NCBI RefSeq assembly: GCF_002837185.1
Contig: NZ_KZ477992.1
Span: 147,014-211,013, forward strand
Length of the DNA stretch: 64,000 nucleotides
Direction: 5' to 3'
DNA from: Pseudomonas fluorescens
Lineage (GTDB): Bacteria; Pseudomonadota; Gammaproteobacteria; Pseudomonadales; Pseudomonadaceae
The notes under the pieces were generated by a model that saw only the letters and a list, made by a program, of their open reading frames with translations, searched no databases and was not told the origin of the DNA. Positions 45,230 to 54,684 of the stretch are shown in pieces (position 1 is the stretch's first letter; each line of letters opens with the position of its first letter). The translations under genes were made by a program, and so were the position numbers.

Positions 45230-46198
45230 TCAGTTCAAAATCACCAGCGCCGGGTATTCCGACAGCTTGGCCGAGGTGATGTGGGCCAGGGAACGCACCA
45301 CGTCCAATGGTTGGTCGAGGCGGTAGTTACCGGTGACGGCGACGCTGGCGAGCTTGTCGTTGGTGTTGACGATCCAGCCCGGATAATAGCGGCGCAACTC
45401 CGCCAGCACTTCGCTCATCGGGCAGTTTTCGAACACCAGCCGGCCCTGGACCCAGGCCAGGTCCTTGCCGGCGTCCAGCTTGGCCGGCTGGCCGAAGCCC
45501 CTGGGGCCGATGCGGATGCTTTCGCCGGCACTCAGGCGCACCCGGGCGTCGTCGAAGGTATTGCTCAGGTCGACATCACCGCGTTGCACTTGCACCTGGG
45601 CTTCGCCGTTGAGATAGCGCACGGCAAACGCAGTGTCGCGCACGCTGGCGCGCACCGGGCCGGCGTCGATTTCCAGCGGCAGGCCACGGGCGGGGGCGAT
45701 GTCGAAAAACGCTTCGCCCTGGTAGAGGCGGGCGATGCGCTGGTGGTCTTGGATGCGGCTGGAAAACGCCGAATGGGTGTTCAGCAGGACATGGGAGCCG
45801 TCATCCAGTTGCAGACGCTGGCGCTCACCGACCACAGTGAGGTGGTCGGCCTGCAGGCGTACCGGCAGGTCGCTGAAGCTGAACAGACCGAGCAGCAGCA
45901 CGGCAGCGGTGGCCAGGGGTTTCCAATGCGGTTTGACCCGGCGCCAGGCGCTCGGTCTGCGCGGCGCGGCCAACGCCACGGCGGCGCTGTGCACCGGCGC
46001 GCCACCCCAGGCGGACTGAGCCTTGCTGAACGCGTGGGCATGCGCCGGGTCCTGCGCCAGCCAGGCCTGGAAGGCGGCTTGTTGGCCGGGTTGCGGGCAC
46101 TGCAAGGCGATCAGCCAATCGAGCGCTTGGTCCATGGCCGTGTCTTGCAGCACCTCATGAGCCAGCTCATGGGGGCGCAGTCTATTCGGGTCCGTCAC
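45230..46198 (-). CDS. hxuR: FecR-type anti-sigma factor/sensor
   Basis: Inner-membrane protein of 322 residues: cytoplasmic N-terminal DUF4880 domain (EVLQDTAMDQALDWLIALQC), a membrane helix (LATAAVLLLGLFSFSDLP, about residues 93-110), and a periplasmic FecR domain (QRLQLDDGSHVLLNTHSAFS). It receives the signal from the receptor's STN domain and frees the sigma factor. GTG start at 46198 with GAGGA 5 bases before it. Between the sigma gene (76 bases upstream) and the receptor gene (117 bases downstream), the classic cell-surface-signalling order. The symbol is by analogy. Confidence 0.88.
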   Translation of the reverse strand: MTDPNRLRPHELAHEVLQDTAMDQALDWLIALQCPQPGQQAAFQAWLAQDPAHAHAFSKAQSAWGGAPVHSAAVALAAPRRPSAWRRVKPHWKPLATAAVLLLGLFSFSDLPVRLQADHLTVVGERQRLQLDDGSHVLLNTHSAFSSRIQDHQRIARLYQGEAFFDIAPARGLPLEIDAGPVRASVRDTAFAVRYLNGEAQVQVQRGDVDLSNTFDDARVRLSAGESIRIGPRGFGQPAKLDAGKDLAWVQGRLVFENCPMSEVLAELRRYYPGWIVNTNDKLASVAVTGNYRLDQPLDVVRSLAHITSAKLSEYPALVILN

Positions 46199-46274
46199 GG
46201 TGTTCCTCGGGTCTTCGCCACGTTTTATTCATTATTTCCTACAGGCTGGATCGATAACCTCTGTCTGATGGAGC

Positions 46275-46793
46275 TTAAGGCTGATCCAACCGCTCGGCCA
46301 CACCTACACAGATGGCCATGATCAATTTCAGTTCCTTCTGCACCGTGCTCAAGGACACTTGCAACTGATCGGCAATCTCCTGGTAGCTGCAACCGTGCAG
46401 GCGGCTGAGGATGAAGATCCGTTGCTGGCGCGCGCTCAACTGGCCCAGGCTGACGCTCAGGTGCTCAAGCAATTGCTCGGCCTGGGTGGCGTCTTCGGGC
46501 GTGCTGATGGGGGCGGCGACGCTTTGCAGGATATCCAGCGGGACATCTTCCTGCAGGGTGCGGGCCTGGATCCTGCGCGAACGCAAATGGTCCAGCGCCA
46601 GGTTGCGCGCGGTCTGGTAGACGAAGGGTTCAAGGTGGTCGATCGGCCGCTCACTCAAGGCCCGAGTCACCCGCAGGTAGGTTTCCTGCAACAGGTCCTC
46701 GGCGGTGCTGTGGTTATTCACCATGCGCTGCAGCGTGCGCAGCAGGATCACCCGTTGGGCGAGAAAGACGTGGTTGAAGCGAGATAGGCTCAC
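46275..46793 (-). CDS. hxuI: ECF sigma factor of the FecI type (heme signalling)
   Basis: A 172-residue iron-starvation sigma factor: region 2 (NNHSTAEDLLQETYLRVTRA and EPFVYQTARNLALDHLRSRR) and region 4 (LSARQQRIFILSRLHGCSYQ, helix-turn-helix EIADQLQVSLSTVQKELKL). It should direct RNA polymerase to the TonB receptor promoter once released by the FecR partner. Starts at GTG 46793, with a poor ribosome site. A strong Fur box lies 27 bases before the start, so it is made only in iron shortage. Symbol by analogy with P. aeruginosa hxuI. Confidence 0.88.
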   Translation of the reverse strand: MSLSRFNHVFLAQRVILLRTLQRMVNNHSTAEDLLQETYLRVTRALSERPIDHLEPFVYQTARNLALDHLRSRRIQARTLQEDVPLDILQSVAAPISTPEDATQAEQLLEHLSVSLGQLSARQQRIFILSRLHGCSYQEIADQLQVSLSTVQKELKLIMAICVGVAERLDQP

Positions 46794-46819
46794 AGTGATA
46801 CCAGACCGACATGCAGTTA

Positions 46820-46838
46820 ATGATAATGCTTATCATCA
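46820..46838 (-). promoter_or_regulatory. Fur box of the heme-signalling operon
   Basis: TGATAATGCTTATCATC is nearly a perfect inverted repeat of GATAAT/ATTATC type and matches the Fur consensus at most positions. It lies directly upstream of the sigma-factor start at 46793. Confidence 0.88.
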
Positions 46839-46875
46839 ACTGAAATGGCAAGTGGCACTTTGCTAAGCGTTAATC

Positions 46876-46977
46876 CTGTAGGAGCGAGCTCGCTCGCGAA
46901 GGTCGTCAACGATAACGCTGGCAGCCTGAATGAACGCGGTGTTTATGCGTTCTTCGCGAGCAAGCTCGCTCCTACAG
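46876..46977. repeat. REPIN of a second family (CTGTAGGAGCGAGC type)
   Basis: CTGTAGGAGCGAGCTCGCTC at the left faces GCGAGCAAGCTCGCTCCTAC at the right, with 55 bases between. This is a distinct REP family from the TGTGGGAGG one and the only copy in the window. It lies between the sigma-factor promoter and the gapA stop. Confidence 0.9.
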
Positions 46978-46985
46978 TCCGAGGA

Positions 46986-47987
46986 TTACTCGGCGTTACA
47001 CAGCGCCAGGCAGTTATCCAGCATCCGGTTCGAGAAGCCCCACTCGTTGTCATACCACGCCAGTACCTTGAGCAGCTTACCGCTGACCTTGGTGTGGTTG
47101 GCATCGAAGATCGACGACAGCGGGTTATGGTTGAAGTCACTGGAAACCAGCGGCAGGGTGTTGTAGCCGAGGATTTTCGAGTGCTGGCTGGCCTGCTTCA
47201 ACAGTGCGTTGACTTCGTCGGCGGTGGCTTCTTTTTTCAGCTGTACGGTAAGGTCCACCAGCGACACGTTGATCACCGGCACGCGCACGGCCATGCCGGT
47301 CAGCTTGCCCGCCAGCTCCGGCAATACCAGGCCGACGGCTTCGGCGGCGCCGGTCTTGCTCGGGATCATGTTCTGGGTGGCCGAACGCGCGCGGTACGGG
47401 TCGGTGTGGTAGACGTCGGTCAGGTTCTGGTCGTTGGTATAGGCGTGAATGGTGGTCATCAGGCCGCTTTCGATGCCCAGCTCCCGGTGCAGCACCTGGG
47501 CGACGGGTGCCAGGCAGTTGGTGGTGCACGAAGCGTTGGAGATGATCTGGTGCGATTGACGCAGAATGTCATGGTTTACGCCATAGACCACGGTCGCGTC
47601 CGCGCCCTTGGCCGGTGCGGAGATGATCACCTTGCGCGCGCCGGCGCTGATATGCGCGGCAGCCTTGTCACGGTCGGTGAACAGGCCGGTGCATTCGAAC
47701 ACCACGTCAATCTTGTGCGCGGCCCACGGCAGGTCGGCCGGGTTGCGAATGGCACTCACGGCAATCCGGTCACCGTTGACGGTCAGGCTTTCCTGATCGT
47801 GGGCGACCTCTGCGTCGAATGTGCCATGTACGGTGTCGTATTTGAGCAGGTGGGCATTGATCGAACTGTCGCCCAAGTCGTTGATGGCGACGATCTGCAG
47901 ATCCTGGCGATAGCCTTGGGTATACAGTGCGCGCAGGACATTACGGCCGATACGGCCAAAACCATTGATTGCGATACGTAGAGTCAT
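46986..47987 (-). CDS. gapA: Glyceraldehyde-3-phosphate dehydrogenase, type I
   Basis: Oxidises glyceraldehyde 3-phosphate to 1,3-bisphosphoglycerate with NAD+ downstream of the Entner-Doudoroff split. The 333-residue product has the Rossmann start [13 protein letters not shown], catalytic Cys154 in [12 protein letters not shown], and the typical C-terminal [19 protein letters not shown]. It is divergent from edd, as in P. aeruginosa, with a 221-base gap that carries two HexR-type operators, so both sides respond to the pathway intermediate KDPG. Confidence 0.96.
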   Translation of the reverse strand: MTLRIAINGFGRIGRNVLRALYTQGYRQDLQIVAINDLGDSSINAHLLKYDTVHGTFDAEVAHDQESLTVNGDRIAVSAIRNPADLPWAAHKIDVVFECTGLFTDRDKAAAHISAGARKVIISAPAKGADATVVYGVNHDILRQSHQIISNASCTTNCLAPVAQVLHRELGIESGLMTTIHAYTNDQNLTDVYHTDPYRARSATQNMIPSKTGAAEAVGLVLPELAGKLTGMAVRVPVINVSLVDLTVQLKKEATADEVNALLKQASQHSKILGYNTLPLVSSDFNHNPLSSIFDANHTKVSGKLLKVLAWYDNEWGFSNRMLDNCLALCNAE

Positions 47988-48012
47988 TGGAAAAGTGCCT
48001 GTCGTCGATTTG

Positions 48013-48027
48013 TTGTAAGAATTACAA
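48013..48027. promoter_or_regulatory. HexR operator 1 (gapA side)
   Basis: TTGTAAGAATTACAA is a perfect fit to the HexR palindrome TTGT-N7-ACAA. It lies 26 bases before the gapA start, where HexR would block its promoter until KDPG accumulates. Confidence 0.88.
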
Positions 48028-48074
48028 GATTATTCGCATAAAAATAGAAAACAAGCCTTTTTAGTGGCAATATT

Positions 48075-48089
48075 TTGTTCAATCTACAA
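48075..48089. promoter_or_regulatory. HexR operator 2 (edd side)
   Basis: TTGTTCAATCTACAA again fits TTGT-N7-ACAA exactly. It lies 120 bases before the edd start, upstream of or in its promoter. Its centre is 62 bases from that of operator 1, about six helical turns. Confidence 0.85.
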
Positions 48090-48208
48090 CGAGTGACCTG
48101 AATCAACTGGTCCGATGATTCAAACGACCCCTGCCATCCCATGAGCCGTGGGCGTTTGATCAGCATAGACTCTCAGGTCGCCACATCCGTTAGCCTGGAG
48201 TTCTATAC

Positions 48209-50035
48209 ATGCATCCCCGCGTTCTTGAGGTCACCGAACGGCTTATCGCCCGCAGCCGCGCCACCCGCAAGGCCTACCTTGCGCTCATTCGCGGCGCCGC
48301 CAGCGACGGTCCGATGCGCGGCAAGCTGCAATGCGCCAATTTCGCCCATGGCGTGGCCGGTTGCGGCACCGAGGACAAAAACAGCCTGCGCATGATGAAT
48401 GCCGCCAACGTGGCAATTGTTTCTTCATATAACGACATGCTCTCGGCGCATCAGCCGTACGAACATTTCCCTGAACAAATCAAGAAAGCCCTGCGCGAAG
48501 TCGGCTCGGTCGGCCAGTTCGCCGGCGGCACGCCCGCCATGTGCGACGGCGTCACCCAGGGCGAGCCGGGCATGGAGCTGAGCCTGCTCAGCCGTGAAGT
48601 CATCGCCATGTCCACGGCGGTAGCGCTGTCCCACAACATGTTCGACGCCGCGTTGATGCTGGGCATCTGCGACAAAATTGTTCCCGGCCTGATGATGGGC
48701 GCGCTGCGCTATGGTCACCTGCCAATGATCTTCGTGCCCGGCGGGCCGATGCCGTCGGGTATCTCCAACAAGCAGAAGGCCGATGTGCGCCAGCGCTACG
48801 CCGAAGGCAAGGCCAGCCGCGAAGAGTTGCTGGAGTCGGAGATGAAGTCCTATCACAGCCCCGGCACCTGCACCTTCTACGGCACCGCCAACACCAACCA
48901 ACTGTTGATGGAAGTCATGGGCCTGCACCTGCCGGGCGCTTCGTTCGTCAACCCGTACACGCCGCTGCGTGACGCATTGACCCGCGAGGCCGCGCACCAG
49001 GTCACGCGCCTGACCAAGGCCAACGGCAACTTCACGCCCATCGGCGAGATCGTCGACGAAAAATCCATCGTCAACTCCATCGTCGCCCTCAACGCCACGG
49101 GCGGGTCCACCAACCACACCCTGCACATGCCGGCCATCGCCATGTCGGCGGGTATCATCCTGACCTGGCAGGACATGGCCGACCTCTCCGAGGTGGTGCC
49201 GACCCTGTCTCACGTGTATCCGAACGGCAAGGCTGACATCAACCACTTCCAGGCGGCGGGCGGCATGTCGTTCCTGATCCGTGAACTGCTCGAAGCCGGC
49301 CTGCTCCACGAAGACGTCAACACCGTGGCGGGCAAAGGCTTGAGCCGCTACACCCAGGAGCCGTTCCTGGTCGATGGCGAACTGATCTGGCGCGACGGCC
49401 CCATCGAAAGCCTCGACGAAACCATCCTGCGCCCCGTGGCCCGTGCGTTTTCGCCGGAAGGCGGCTTGCGTGTGATGGAAGGCAACCTTGGCCGTGGCGT
49501 GATGAAAGTGTCTGCGGTCGCACCGGAACATCAGGTGGTCGAAGCGCCGGCGGTGGTGTTCCAGGATCAACAGGACCTGGCCGATGCCTTCAAGGCGGGC
49601 CTGCTGGAAAAAGACTTCGTTGCGGTGATGCGCTTCCAGGGCCCGCGTTCCAACGGCATGCCCGAATTGCACAAGATGACCCCGTTTCTCGGCGTATTGC
49701 AGGACCGTGGTTTCAAAGTGGCGTTGGTAACAGACGGGCGCATGTCCGGCGCCTCGGGTAAGATTCCCGCCGCGATCCACGTCAACCCCGAAGCCCAGAG
49801 CGGCGGGCCGCTGGCACGGGTCCAGGATGGCGATATCATTCGCGTCGATGGCGTGACCGGCACCCTGGAGCTTAAGGTGGACGCCGACGTATTTGCAGCG
49901 CGCACGCCTGCCACTGGCCTGTTGGGCAATAACGTGGGCGCTGGTCGCGAGTTGTTTGCATTCATGCGCTTGGCCGCAAGCTCCGCAGAGCAGGGCGCCA
50001 GCGCCTTTACCTCTGCCTTGGAGACGCTTAAGTGA
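48209..50035 (+). CDS. edd: 6-Phosphogluconate dehydratase
   Basis: First enzyme of the Entner-Doudoroff pathway: converts 6-phosphogluconate to KDPG with an iron-sulfur cluster. At 608 residues it has family length. It starts [20 protein letters not shown]; cluster ligands lie in [21 protein letters not shown] and [11 protein letters not shown] segments, and [18 protein letters not shown] is the IlvD/Edd signature. CTGGAG precedes the ATG. It overlaps glk by 4 bases (GTGA). Part of edd-glk-gltR-gtrS. Confidence 0.96.
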   Translation: MHPRVLEVTERLIARSRATRKAYLALIRGAASDGPMRGKLQCANFAHGVAGCGTEDKNSLRMMNAANVAIVSSYNDMLSAHQPYEHFPEQIKKALREVGSVGQFAGGTPAMCDGVTQGEPGMELSLLSREVIAMSTAVALSHNMFDAALMLGICDKIVPGLMMGALRYGHLPMIFVPGGPMPSGISNKQKADVRQRYAEGKASREELLESEMKSYHSPGTCTFYGTANTNQLLMEVMGLHLPGASFVNPYTPLRDALTREAAHQVTRLTKANGNFTPIGEIVDEKSIVNSIVALNATGGSTNHTLHMPAIAMSAGIILTWQDMADLSEVVPTLSHVYPNGKADINHFQAAGGMSFLIRELLEAGLLHEDVNTVAGKGLSRYTQEPFLVDGELIWRDGPIESLDETILRPVARAFSPEGGLRVMEGNLGRGVMKVSAVAPEHQVVEAPAVVFQDQQDLADAFKAGLLEKDFVAVMRFQGPRSNGMPELHKMTPFLGVLQDRGFKVALVTDGRMSGASGKIPAAIHVNPEAQSGGPLARVQDGDIIRVDGVTGTLELKVDADVFAARTPATGLLGNNVGAGRELFAFMRLAASSAEQGASAFTSALETLK

Positions 50036-50988
50036 AGTTAGCGCTGGTCGGTGATATCGGGGGTACCAACGCCCGTTTTGCGTTGTGGCGGGATCAGGCA
50101 CTGCACTCGATTCGTGTGCATGCCACGGCGGACTACCCCAGCCCTGAAGACGCGATCAGGTTCTATCTGGCGGAAGAAGGCTTGAATATCGGCGATATCG
50201 GGGCAGTTTGCCTGTCGGTGGCCGGGCCGGTGAGCGGCGATGAATTCAAGTTCACCAATAATCACTGGCGCCTGAGCAAGACGGCGTTTTGCCAGGCGCT
50301 GCAGGTGGACGAACTGCTGCTGGTCAACGATTTTTCGGCCATGGCCCTGGGCATGACCCGCCTGCAGCCCGACGAATTCCGGGTAGTCTGCGAAGGCACC
50401 CCGGAGCCGTTGCGCCCGGCAGTGGTGATCGGCCCCGGCACCGGCCTGGGCGTCGGTACCCTGCTGGACCTTGGCGCAGGGCGCTTTGCGGCATTGCCGG
50501 GGGAGGGTGGCCATGTTGACCTGCCCCTGGGCAGCCCGCGCGAAACCCAGTTGTGGCAGCACATCCACAGCGAGATCGGCCATGTCAGCGCCGAAACCGC
50601 CTTGAGCGGCGGCGGCTTGCCGCGCCTGTACCGGGCGATCTGCGCGGTGGACGGGCACACACCGGTGCTGGACACGCCCGAGGCCATCACGGCAGCGGGG
50701 CTGGCGGGCGATCCGGTGGCGATGGAAGTCCTGGACCAGTTCAGCATCTGGCTGGGCCGGGTGGCGGGCAACAATGTGCTGACCACCGGCGGGCGTGGTG
50801 GCGTGTACATCGTGGGCGGGGTGATACCGAGGTTTGCCGACTTCTTTATCAACAGCGGTTTTGCCAAGAGCTTTGCCGATAAAGGCTGCATGAGCGACTA
50901 TTTCAAAGGGATTCCGGTGTGGCTGGTGACCGCGCCGTATTCCGGCTTGACCGGGGCGGGTGTGGCGCTTGAGCAGGCATTTGCTTAG
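50032..50988 (+). CDS. glk: Glucokinase
   Basis: Phosphorylates intracellular glucose with ATP. The 318-residue protein has the ROK-unrelated bacterial glucokinase marks: phosphate-1 loop [30 protein letters not shown] catalytic segment (with the Asp in NDFSAMA), [12 protein letters not shown], and [18 protein letters not shown] start overlaps the edd stop (GTGA), showing translational coupling. gltR follows after a REP pair. Confidence 0.95.
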   Translation: MKLALVGDIGGTNARFALWRDQALHSIRVHATADYPSPEDAIRFYLAEEGLNIGDIGAVCLSVAGPVSGDEFKFTNNHWRLSKTAFCQALQVDELLLVNDFSAMALGMTRLQPDEFRVVCEGTPEPLRPAVVIGPGTGLGVGTLLDLGAGRFAALPGEGGHVDLPLGSPRETQLWQHIHSEIGHVSAETALSGGGLPRLYRAICAVDGHTPVLDTPEAITAAGLAGDPVAMEVLDQFSIWLGRVAGNNVLTTGGRGGVYIVGGVIPRFADFFINSGFAKSFADKGCMSDYFKGIPVWLVTAPYSGLTGAGVALEQAFA

Positions 50989-50996
50989 GCTGTGAT

Positions 50997-51079
50997 GGCC
51001 TCATCGGGGGCAAGCCCCTCCCACCTATCGATTTGTGAATACCTTCAAATGTGGGAGGGGGCTTGCCCCCGATGAGGCC
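50997..51079. repeat. Inverted-order REP pair between glk and gltR
   Basis: GGCCTCATCGGGGGCAAGCC on the left faces GGCTTGCCCCCGATGAGGCC on the right. The two REPs point the other way round from most copies (variable ends outside), and the outside is itself complementary, giving arms of about 32 bases and a short 20-base centre. Confidence 0.92.
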
Positions 51080-51111
51080 CTCAAGAACACCCACAACAAC
51101 AAGGAGGCCCC

Positions 51112-51846
51112 GTGAGCGTAATCAGTAAATCCATTCTCCTCGTCGACGACGACCAGGAAATCCGCGAATTGCTGCAGACCTACCTCAGTCGCGCCGGCTT
51201 CCAGGTGCGTGGCGTGGCCGATGGCGCGGGGTTCCGCCAGGCGATGAGCGAGGCGCCGTGCGACCTGGTGATCCTCGATGTGATGTTGCCGGACGAAGAC
51301 GGTTTCAGCCTCTGCCGCTGGGTTCGCCAGCACCCGCGCCAGGCGCAGGTGCCGATCATCATGCTCACCGCCAGTTCCGATGAAGCCGACCGCGTGATCG
51401 GCCTGGAGCTGGGCGCCGATGACTATATCGGCAAGCCGTTCAGCCCCCGCGAATTGCAGGCGCGGATCAAGGCGCTGTTGCGTCGTTGTCAGTTCGGCCA
51501 GGAGCGCAGCGGTGCCGGCGAGGTGCTGGTGTTCGACGAATGGCGCCTGGATACGGTCAGCCACCGTCTGTTTCATGTGGACGGCGAAGAGGTGATCCTC
51601 TCCGGTGCCGACTTTGCCTTGCTCAAGCTGTTTCTCGACCACCCGCAACAGATCCTCGACCGCGACACCATCGGCAATGCCACCCGTGGCCGCGACCTGA
51701 TGCCGTTGGACCGCATCGTCGACATGGCCGTCAGCCGCCTGCGCCAACGCCTGCGCGATACCGAGAAACCTCCGCGGCTGATCCGCACCGTGCGCGGCAG
51801 CGGCTATCAACTGGCAGCCAGCGTGGTTGCCGGCAATGCCCACTGA
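51112..51846 (+). CDS. gltR: Response regulator GltR
   Basis: OmpR-type regulator of glucose transport genes (OprB porin, glucose ABC importer). The 244-residue product has a receiver with Asp56 (LVILDVMLPDEDGF), Lys in IGKPFSP, and a C-terminal winged helix with LDRIVDMAVSRLRQRLRDTE. GTG start with AAGGAGG 4 bases ahead. Placement after edd-glk and before its kinase matches P. aeruginosa PA3192. From memory, in P. aeruginosa unphosphorylated GltR represses and phosphorylation by GtrS releases it. Confidence 0.93.
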   Translation: MSVISKSILLVDDDQEIRELLQTYLSRAGFQVRGVADGAGFRQAMSEAPCDLVILDVMLPDEDGFSLCRWVRQHPRQAQVPIIMLTASSDEADRVIGLELGADDYIGKPFSPRELQARIKALLRRCQFGQERSGAGEVLVFDEWRLDTVSHRLFHVDGEEVILSGADFALLKLFLDHPQQILDRDTIGNATRGRDLMPLDRIVDMAVSRLRQRLRDTEKPPRLIRTVRGSGYQLAASVVAGNAH

Positions 51847-53305
51847 ACACCTGAGCGAACGCCGCCGCCGTTTTCCCGTGCCACGCTCGCTGCTGGGGCG
51901 CATGTTGCTGCTGACCTTGCTCGCCGTGTTGTTCGCCCAGGCGCTGTCCAGCGTGATCTGGGTCTCGCAGCTGCGCGCCACGCAGTTGGAAGGCCTGGTC
52001 ACCAGCGCCCGTAGCCTGGCGCATTCGATGACCGCCAGCGTGAGTTACTTCCGTTCATTGCCGGTGGCCTATCGCCCACTGGTGCTCGACCAGTTGCGCA
52101 GCATGGGCGGCACGCGTTTTGTGGTGACCCTCAATGATCGTCCGCTGGACATGCAGGTATTGCCCGAAACCCCGCGCAAGCAGGCGGTGCTGGTGGCTGT
52201 GGACGACGTGTTGCGCCAGACCCTCGGCGCCGATGTGCATATCTCGGTGGAGTTTGTCAGCGCCGAAGACCTGCGCATCTTCAACGCCGGCCTCAAGCTC
52301 GACGAACTGCCGCGCTCCTGGGCCCACTACGCGTTGACCCTGGAGCCGGTCAACCCACCGGTACTGGTCACCCAGATTCAGCTGGCGCCGGGTGAATGGC
52401 TGTACATCGCCTCGCTGTTGCCCGAACCCTACACCAGCCTTGAAGAGCAGGGCCTGCCGGCCCAGCAGGTGTGGTTTATCGTGTTGACCAGCGGCTTCCT
52501 GCTGCTGTTTATCGGCCTGCTGGTGCATTGGCAAAGCCGACCGCTCAAGCGCCTGGCGCGGGCGGCGCGGGACATGTCCCTGGGGGCGGACGTGGAACCG
52601 GTTGCCGAAGGCGGCGGCAGTGAAGTGGTGGAAGTGGGGCGTGCGTTCAATGCCATGCGTGAGCGCATCAGCCGCTACCTGACCGAGCGCAGCCAACTGT
52701 TCAGCGCGATCTCCCACGACCTGCGCACGCCCATCACGCGCCTGCGCCTGCGCGTGGAATTGCTCGACGATGAGAACCTGCAAAACAAATTCGGGCGTGA
52801 CCTGGATGAGCTGGAATTGCTGGTCAAGGGCGCGCTGCAGTGCGTGAAAGACACCGATATCCACGAGAACATCCAGCCGGTGGACCTCAACCACGTGCTC
52901 GAATGCCTGGTGGAACCCTACCTTGCGCCCAACGGCAACGGACGAGTGACCCAGCATGGGCAGGCCCTTGCCACCTATCCGGGCAAGCCGCTGGCGCTCA
53001 AGCGCTGCATCGGCAACCTGATCGACAATGCGTTGAAATACGGACAGAACGCGCATTTGCACATCGAGGACGATGGCGCCGAGTTCATCCTGCACGTGGA
53101 CGACGAAGGCCCCGGCGTGCCGGAACAGCGCCTGGAGCAGGTGTTCGAGCCACACTTTCGCCTGGCCGGGCAGCAGCAGGGCTACGGTTTGGGATTGGGC
53201 ATTGCGCGCAATATCGCCCATAGCCATGGGGGCGAAGTGAGTTTGCAGAACCTGCGCGAAGGCGGCCTGCGCGTTACCTTGCAGCTGCCGCGCGGATTGG
53301 ACTGA
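51836..53305 (+). CDS. gtrS: Sensor histidine kinase GtrS
   Basis: The 489-residue inner-membrane kinase has TM1 (LLGRMLLLTLLAVLFAQALS), a periplasmic sensor domain (about 45-215), TM2 (VWFIVLTSGFLLLFIGLLVH), HAMP, the phospho-His in FSAISHDLRTPITRL, and an ATPase domain with NLIDNALKYGQ and GYGLGLGIARNIA. P. aeruginosa GtrS binds 2-ketogluconate and 6-phosphogluconate and signals to GltR. Start at ATG 51836, 11 bases inside gltR; another ATG at 51827 is possible. End of the glucose operon. Confidence 0.93.
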   Translation: MPTEHLSERRRRFPVPRSLLGRMLLLTLLAVLFAQALSSVIWVSQLRATQLEGLVTSARSLAHSMTASVSYFRSLPVAYRPLVLDQLRSMGGTRFVVTLNDRPLDMQVLPETPRKQAVLVAVDDVLRQTLGADVHISVEFVSAEDLRIFNAGLKLDELPRSWAHYALTLEPVNPPVLVTQIQLAPGEWLYIASLLPEPYTSLEEQGLPAQQVWFIVLTSGFLLLFIGLLVHWQSRPLKRLARAARDMSLGADVEPVAEGGGSEVVEVGRAFNAMRERISRYLTERSQLFSAISHDLRTPITRLRLRVELLDDENLQNKFGRDLDELELLVKGALQCVKDTDIHENIQPVDLNHVLECLVEPYLAPNGNGRVTQHGQALATYPGKPLALKRCIGNLIDNALKYGQNAHLHIEDDGAEFILHVDDEGPGVPEQRLEQVFEPHFRLAGQQQGYGLGLGIARNIAHSHGGEVSLQNLREGGLRVTLQLPRGLD

Positions 53306-53320
53306 CCGGATACGGACCAA

Positions 53321-53409
53321 TGTGGGAGGGGGCTTGCCCCCGATAGCGGTGTATCAGTCAGCTCATTTGCAACTGACCCACCGCTATCGGGGGCAAGCCC
53401 CCTCCCACA
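53321..53409. repeat. REPIN, TGTGGGAGG family
   Basis: Near-perfect inverted REP pair; GATAGCGGTG on the left also pairs partly with CACCGCTATC on the right. Lies between convergent gtrS and the AraC-family gene. Confidence 0.92.
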
Positions 53410-53426
53410 TTTTGAAACTCATTGAG

Positions 53427-54356
53427 TCAGATGCTTTGGCGCAAGCGGGCCAAGTCGCGTAAAGGCGGCGCGCCAAACAACCGGCTGTACTCCCGGCTGA
53501 ACTGCGACGGGCTTTCATACCCCACCCGATACCCCGCCGCCGAGGCCTCCAGCCCTTCGGCAATCATCAGCCGCCGCGCTTCCTGCAGGCGCAGTTGTTT
53601 CTGGTACTGCAGCGGGCTCATGGCGGTGATCGCCTTGAAGCGGTGATGCAAGGTCGACACGCTCAGGTTCACTTCCCGGGCCAGGTCATCGATGCGCAGC
53701 GGCTGTTCGTAGTTTCCGTTCAACCACTTGATCGCTTGGCTCACCCGGTGACTCTGGCTGTTGGCGACGGCGATTTCATACAGGCGATAGCCTTGGGGGC
53801 CACGCAACAAGCGGTAGAGAATTTCGCGGTTGATCAGCGGCGCAAGCATCGCGATGTCTTTGGGCGTGTCCAGCAGGCGGCTCAAGCGCAGCACGGCGTC
53901 GAGCAGTTGATTGTCGATGCGGTCGACGTACATGCCACGGGACGTAGGACGCGACGGCACGCCCATCGGGCCGGCTTCGGCAATCAGTGCGGTGAGTTGG
54001 GCCGGGTCGATATTGATGCGCACCGACAGGTTGGGGTCTTCCGGGGTGGCGTCGATAATCCGCCCGGCCACCGGCATGGCCACCGAGAACACTAAATAGT
54101 TGAGCGGGTCATAGGCGAAGATTTCGTCGGCCAGGCGCACTTCCTTGCTGCCACTGGCGAGGATGCACAATGCCGGTTCCACCAGCACCGGCATGAAGTC
54201 GCGCGGCGTGTTGTGGCGGTTCAGGTACAGCGAAGTGATCGCCGTACCGTAGGAACCGTCTTCCCAGGTATGGCGGTGCACGATGCTGGCCAGTTCGGCA
54301 CGCTGCTTTTCCATCTCGGCATCGAGGGGAGTGGGCTTGAGGTCAGGCGACGACAT
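53427..54356 (-). CDS. AraC-family transcriptional regulator with AraC_N (CuxR-type) domain
   Basis: The 309-residue protein has an AraC N-terminal domain (PALCILASGSKEVRLADEIF; FAYDPLNYLVFSVAMPVAGR) and two helix-turn-helix units (IDDLAREVNLSVSTLHHRFK and SAAGYRVGYESPSQFSREYS). The family usually activates a nearby oxidoreductase gene. Here the divergent neighbour is a small monooxygenase-fold gene, and the shared 328-base gap holds two facing copies of TGCACAATCCT, candidate operators. Effector unknown. Confidence 0.92.
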   Translation of the reverse strand: MSSPDLKPTPLDAEMEKQRAELASIVHRHTWEDGSYGTAITSLYLNRHNTPRDFMPVLVEPALCILASGSKEVRLADEIFAYDPLNYLVFSVAMPVAGRIIDATPEDPNLSVRINIDPAQLTALIAEAGPMGVPSRPTSRGMYVDRIDNQLLDAVLRLSRLLDTPKDIAMLAPLINREILYRLLRGPQGYRLYEIAVANSQSHRVSQAIKWLNGNYEQPLRIDDLAREVNLSVSTLHHRFKAITAMSPLQYQKQLRLQEARRLMIAEGLEASAAGYRVGYESPSQFSREYSRLFGAPPLRDLARLRQSI

Positions 54357-54429
54357 GAGGCGTCCTCTACACGCAGGTTTGATGGGGCTCAGCTTAGCGG
54401 TGGAGTTTCAAACAGTGTTATGTCAATTC

Positions 54430-54569
54430 TGCACAATCCTTGCCTGATCCTGCGCCCTGTCGTGAATCAGGCAAGCAAAGCCGCTGTCATCTCCCTGAAA
54501 CACGCCGCTCGGGCGTGGAATAAAACGGCTGCGCGAACGTCCTGCCTACGCTTCTGGCAGGATTGTGCA
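54430..54569. promoter_or_regulatory. Divergent control region with paired TGCACAATCCT sites
   Basis: TGCACAATCCT at 54430-54440 is repeated in inverse orientation as AGGATTGTGCA at 54559-54569, 118 bases apart. Next to the first lies a separate 10-bp palindrome, CTTGCCTGAT/ATCAGGCAAG (54439-54448 and 54466-54475). They sit between the AraC-type gene and the divergent small gene, so they are candidate sites for that regulator. Confidence 0.5.
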
Positions 54570-54684
54570 AGAAGCCTGCAGGAATCGACTAACCGCGCCC
54601 AACCCTGCGCCGCTATCTTTGATCCTGTGGCAACACGCCCTCACCGTGGTTGCCGAGCATCACTTCTCAACGGGAGAGTCGAAC

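Noticed and set aside
46845..47981. 378-codon frame on the + strand across the REPIN and gapA
   Set aside because: It runs antisense through all of gapA and into a repeat; the product is a shadow with no recognisable domain.
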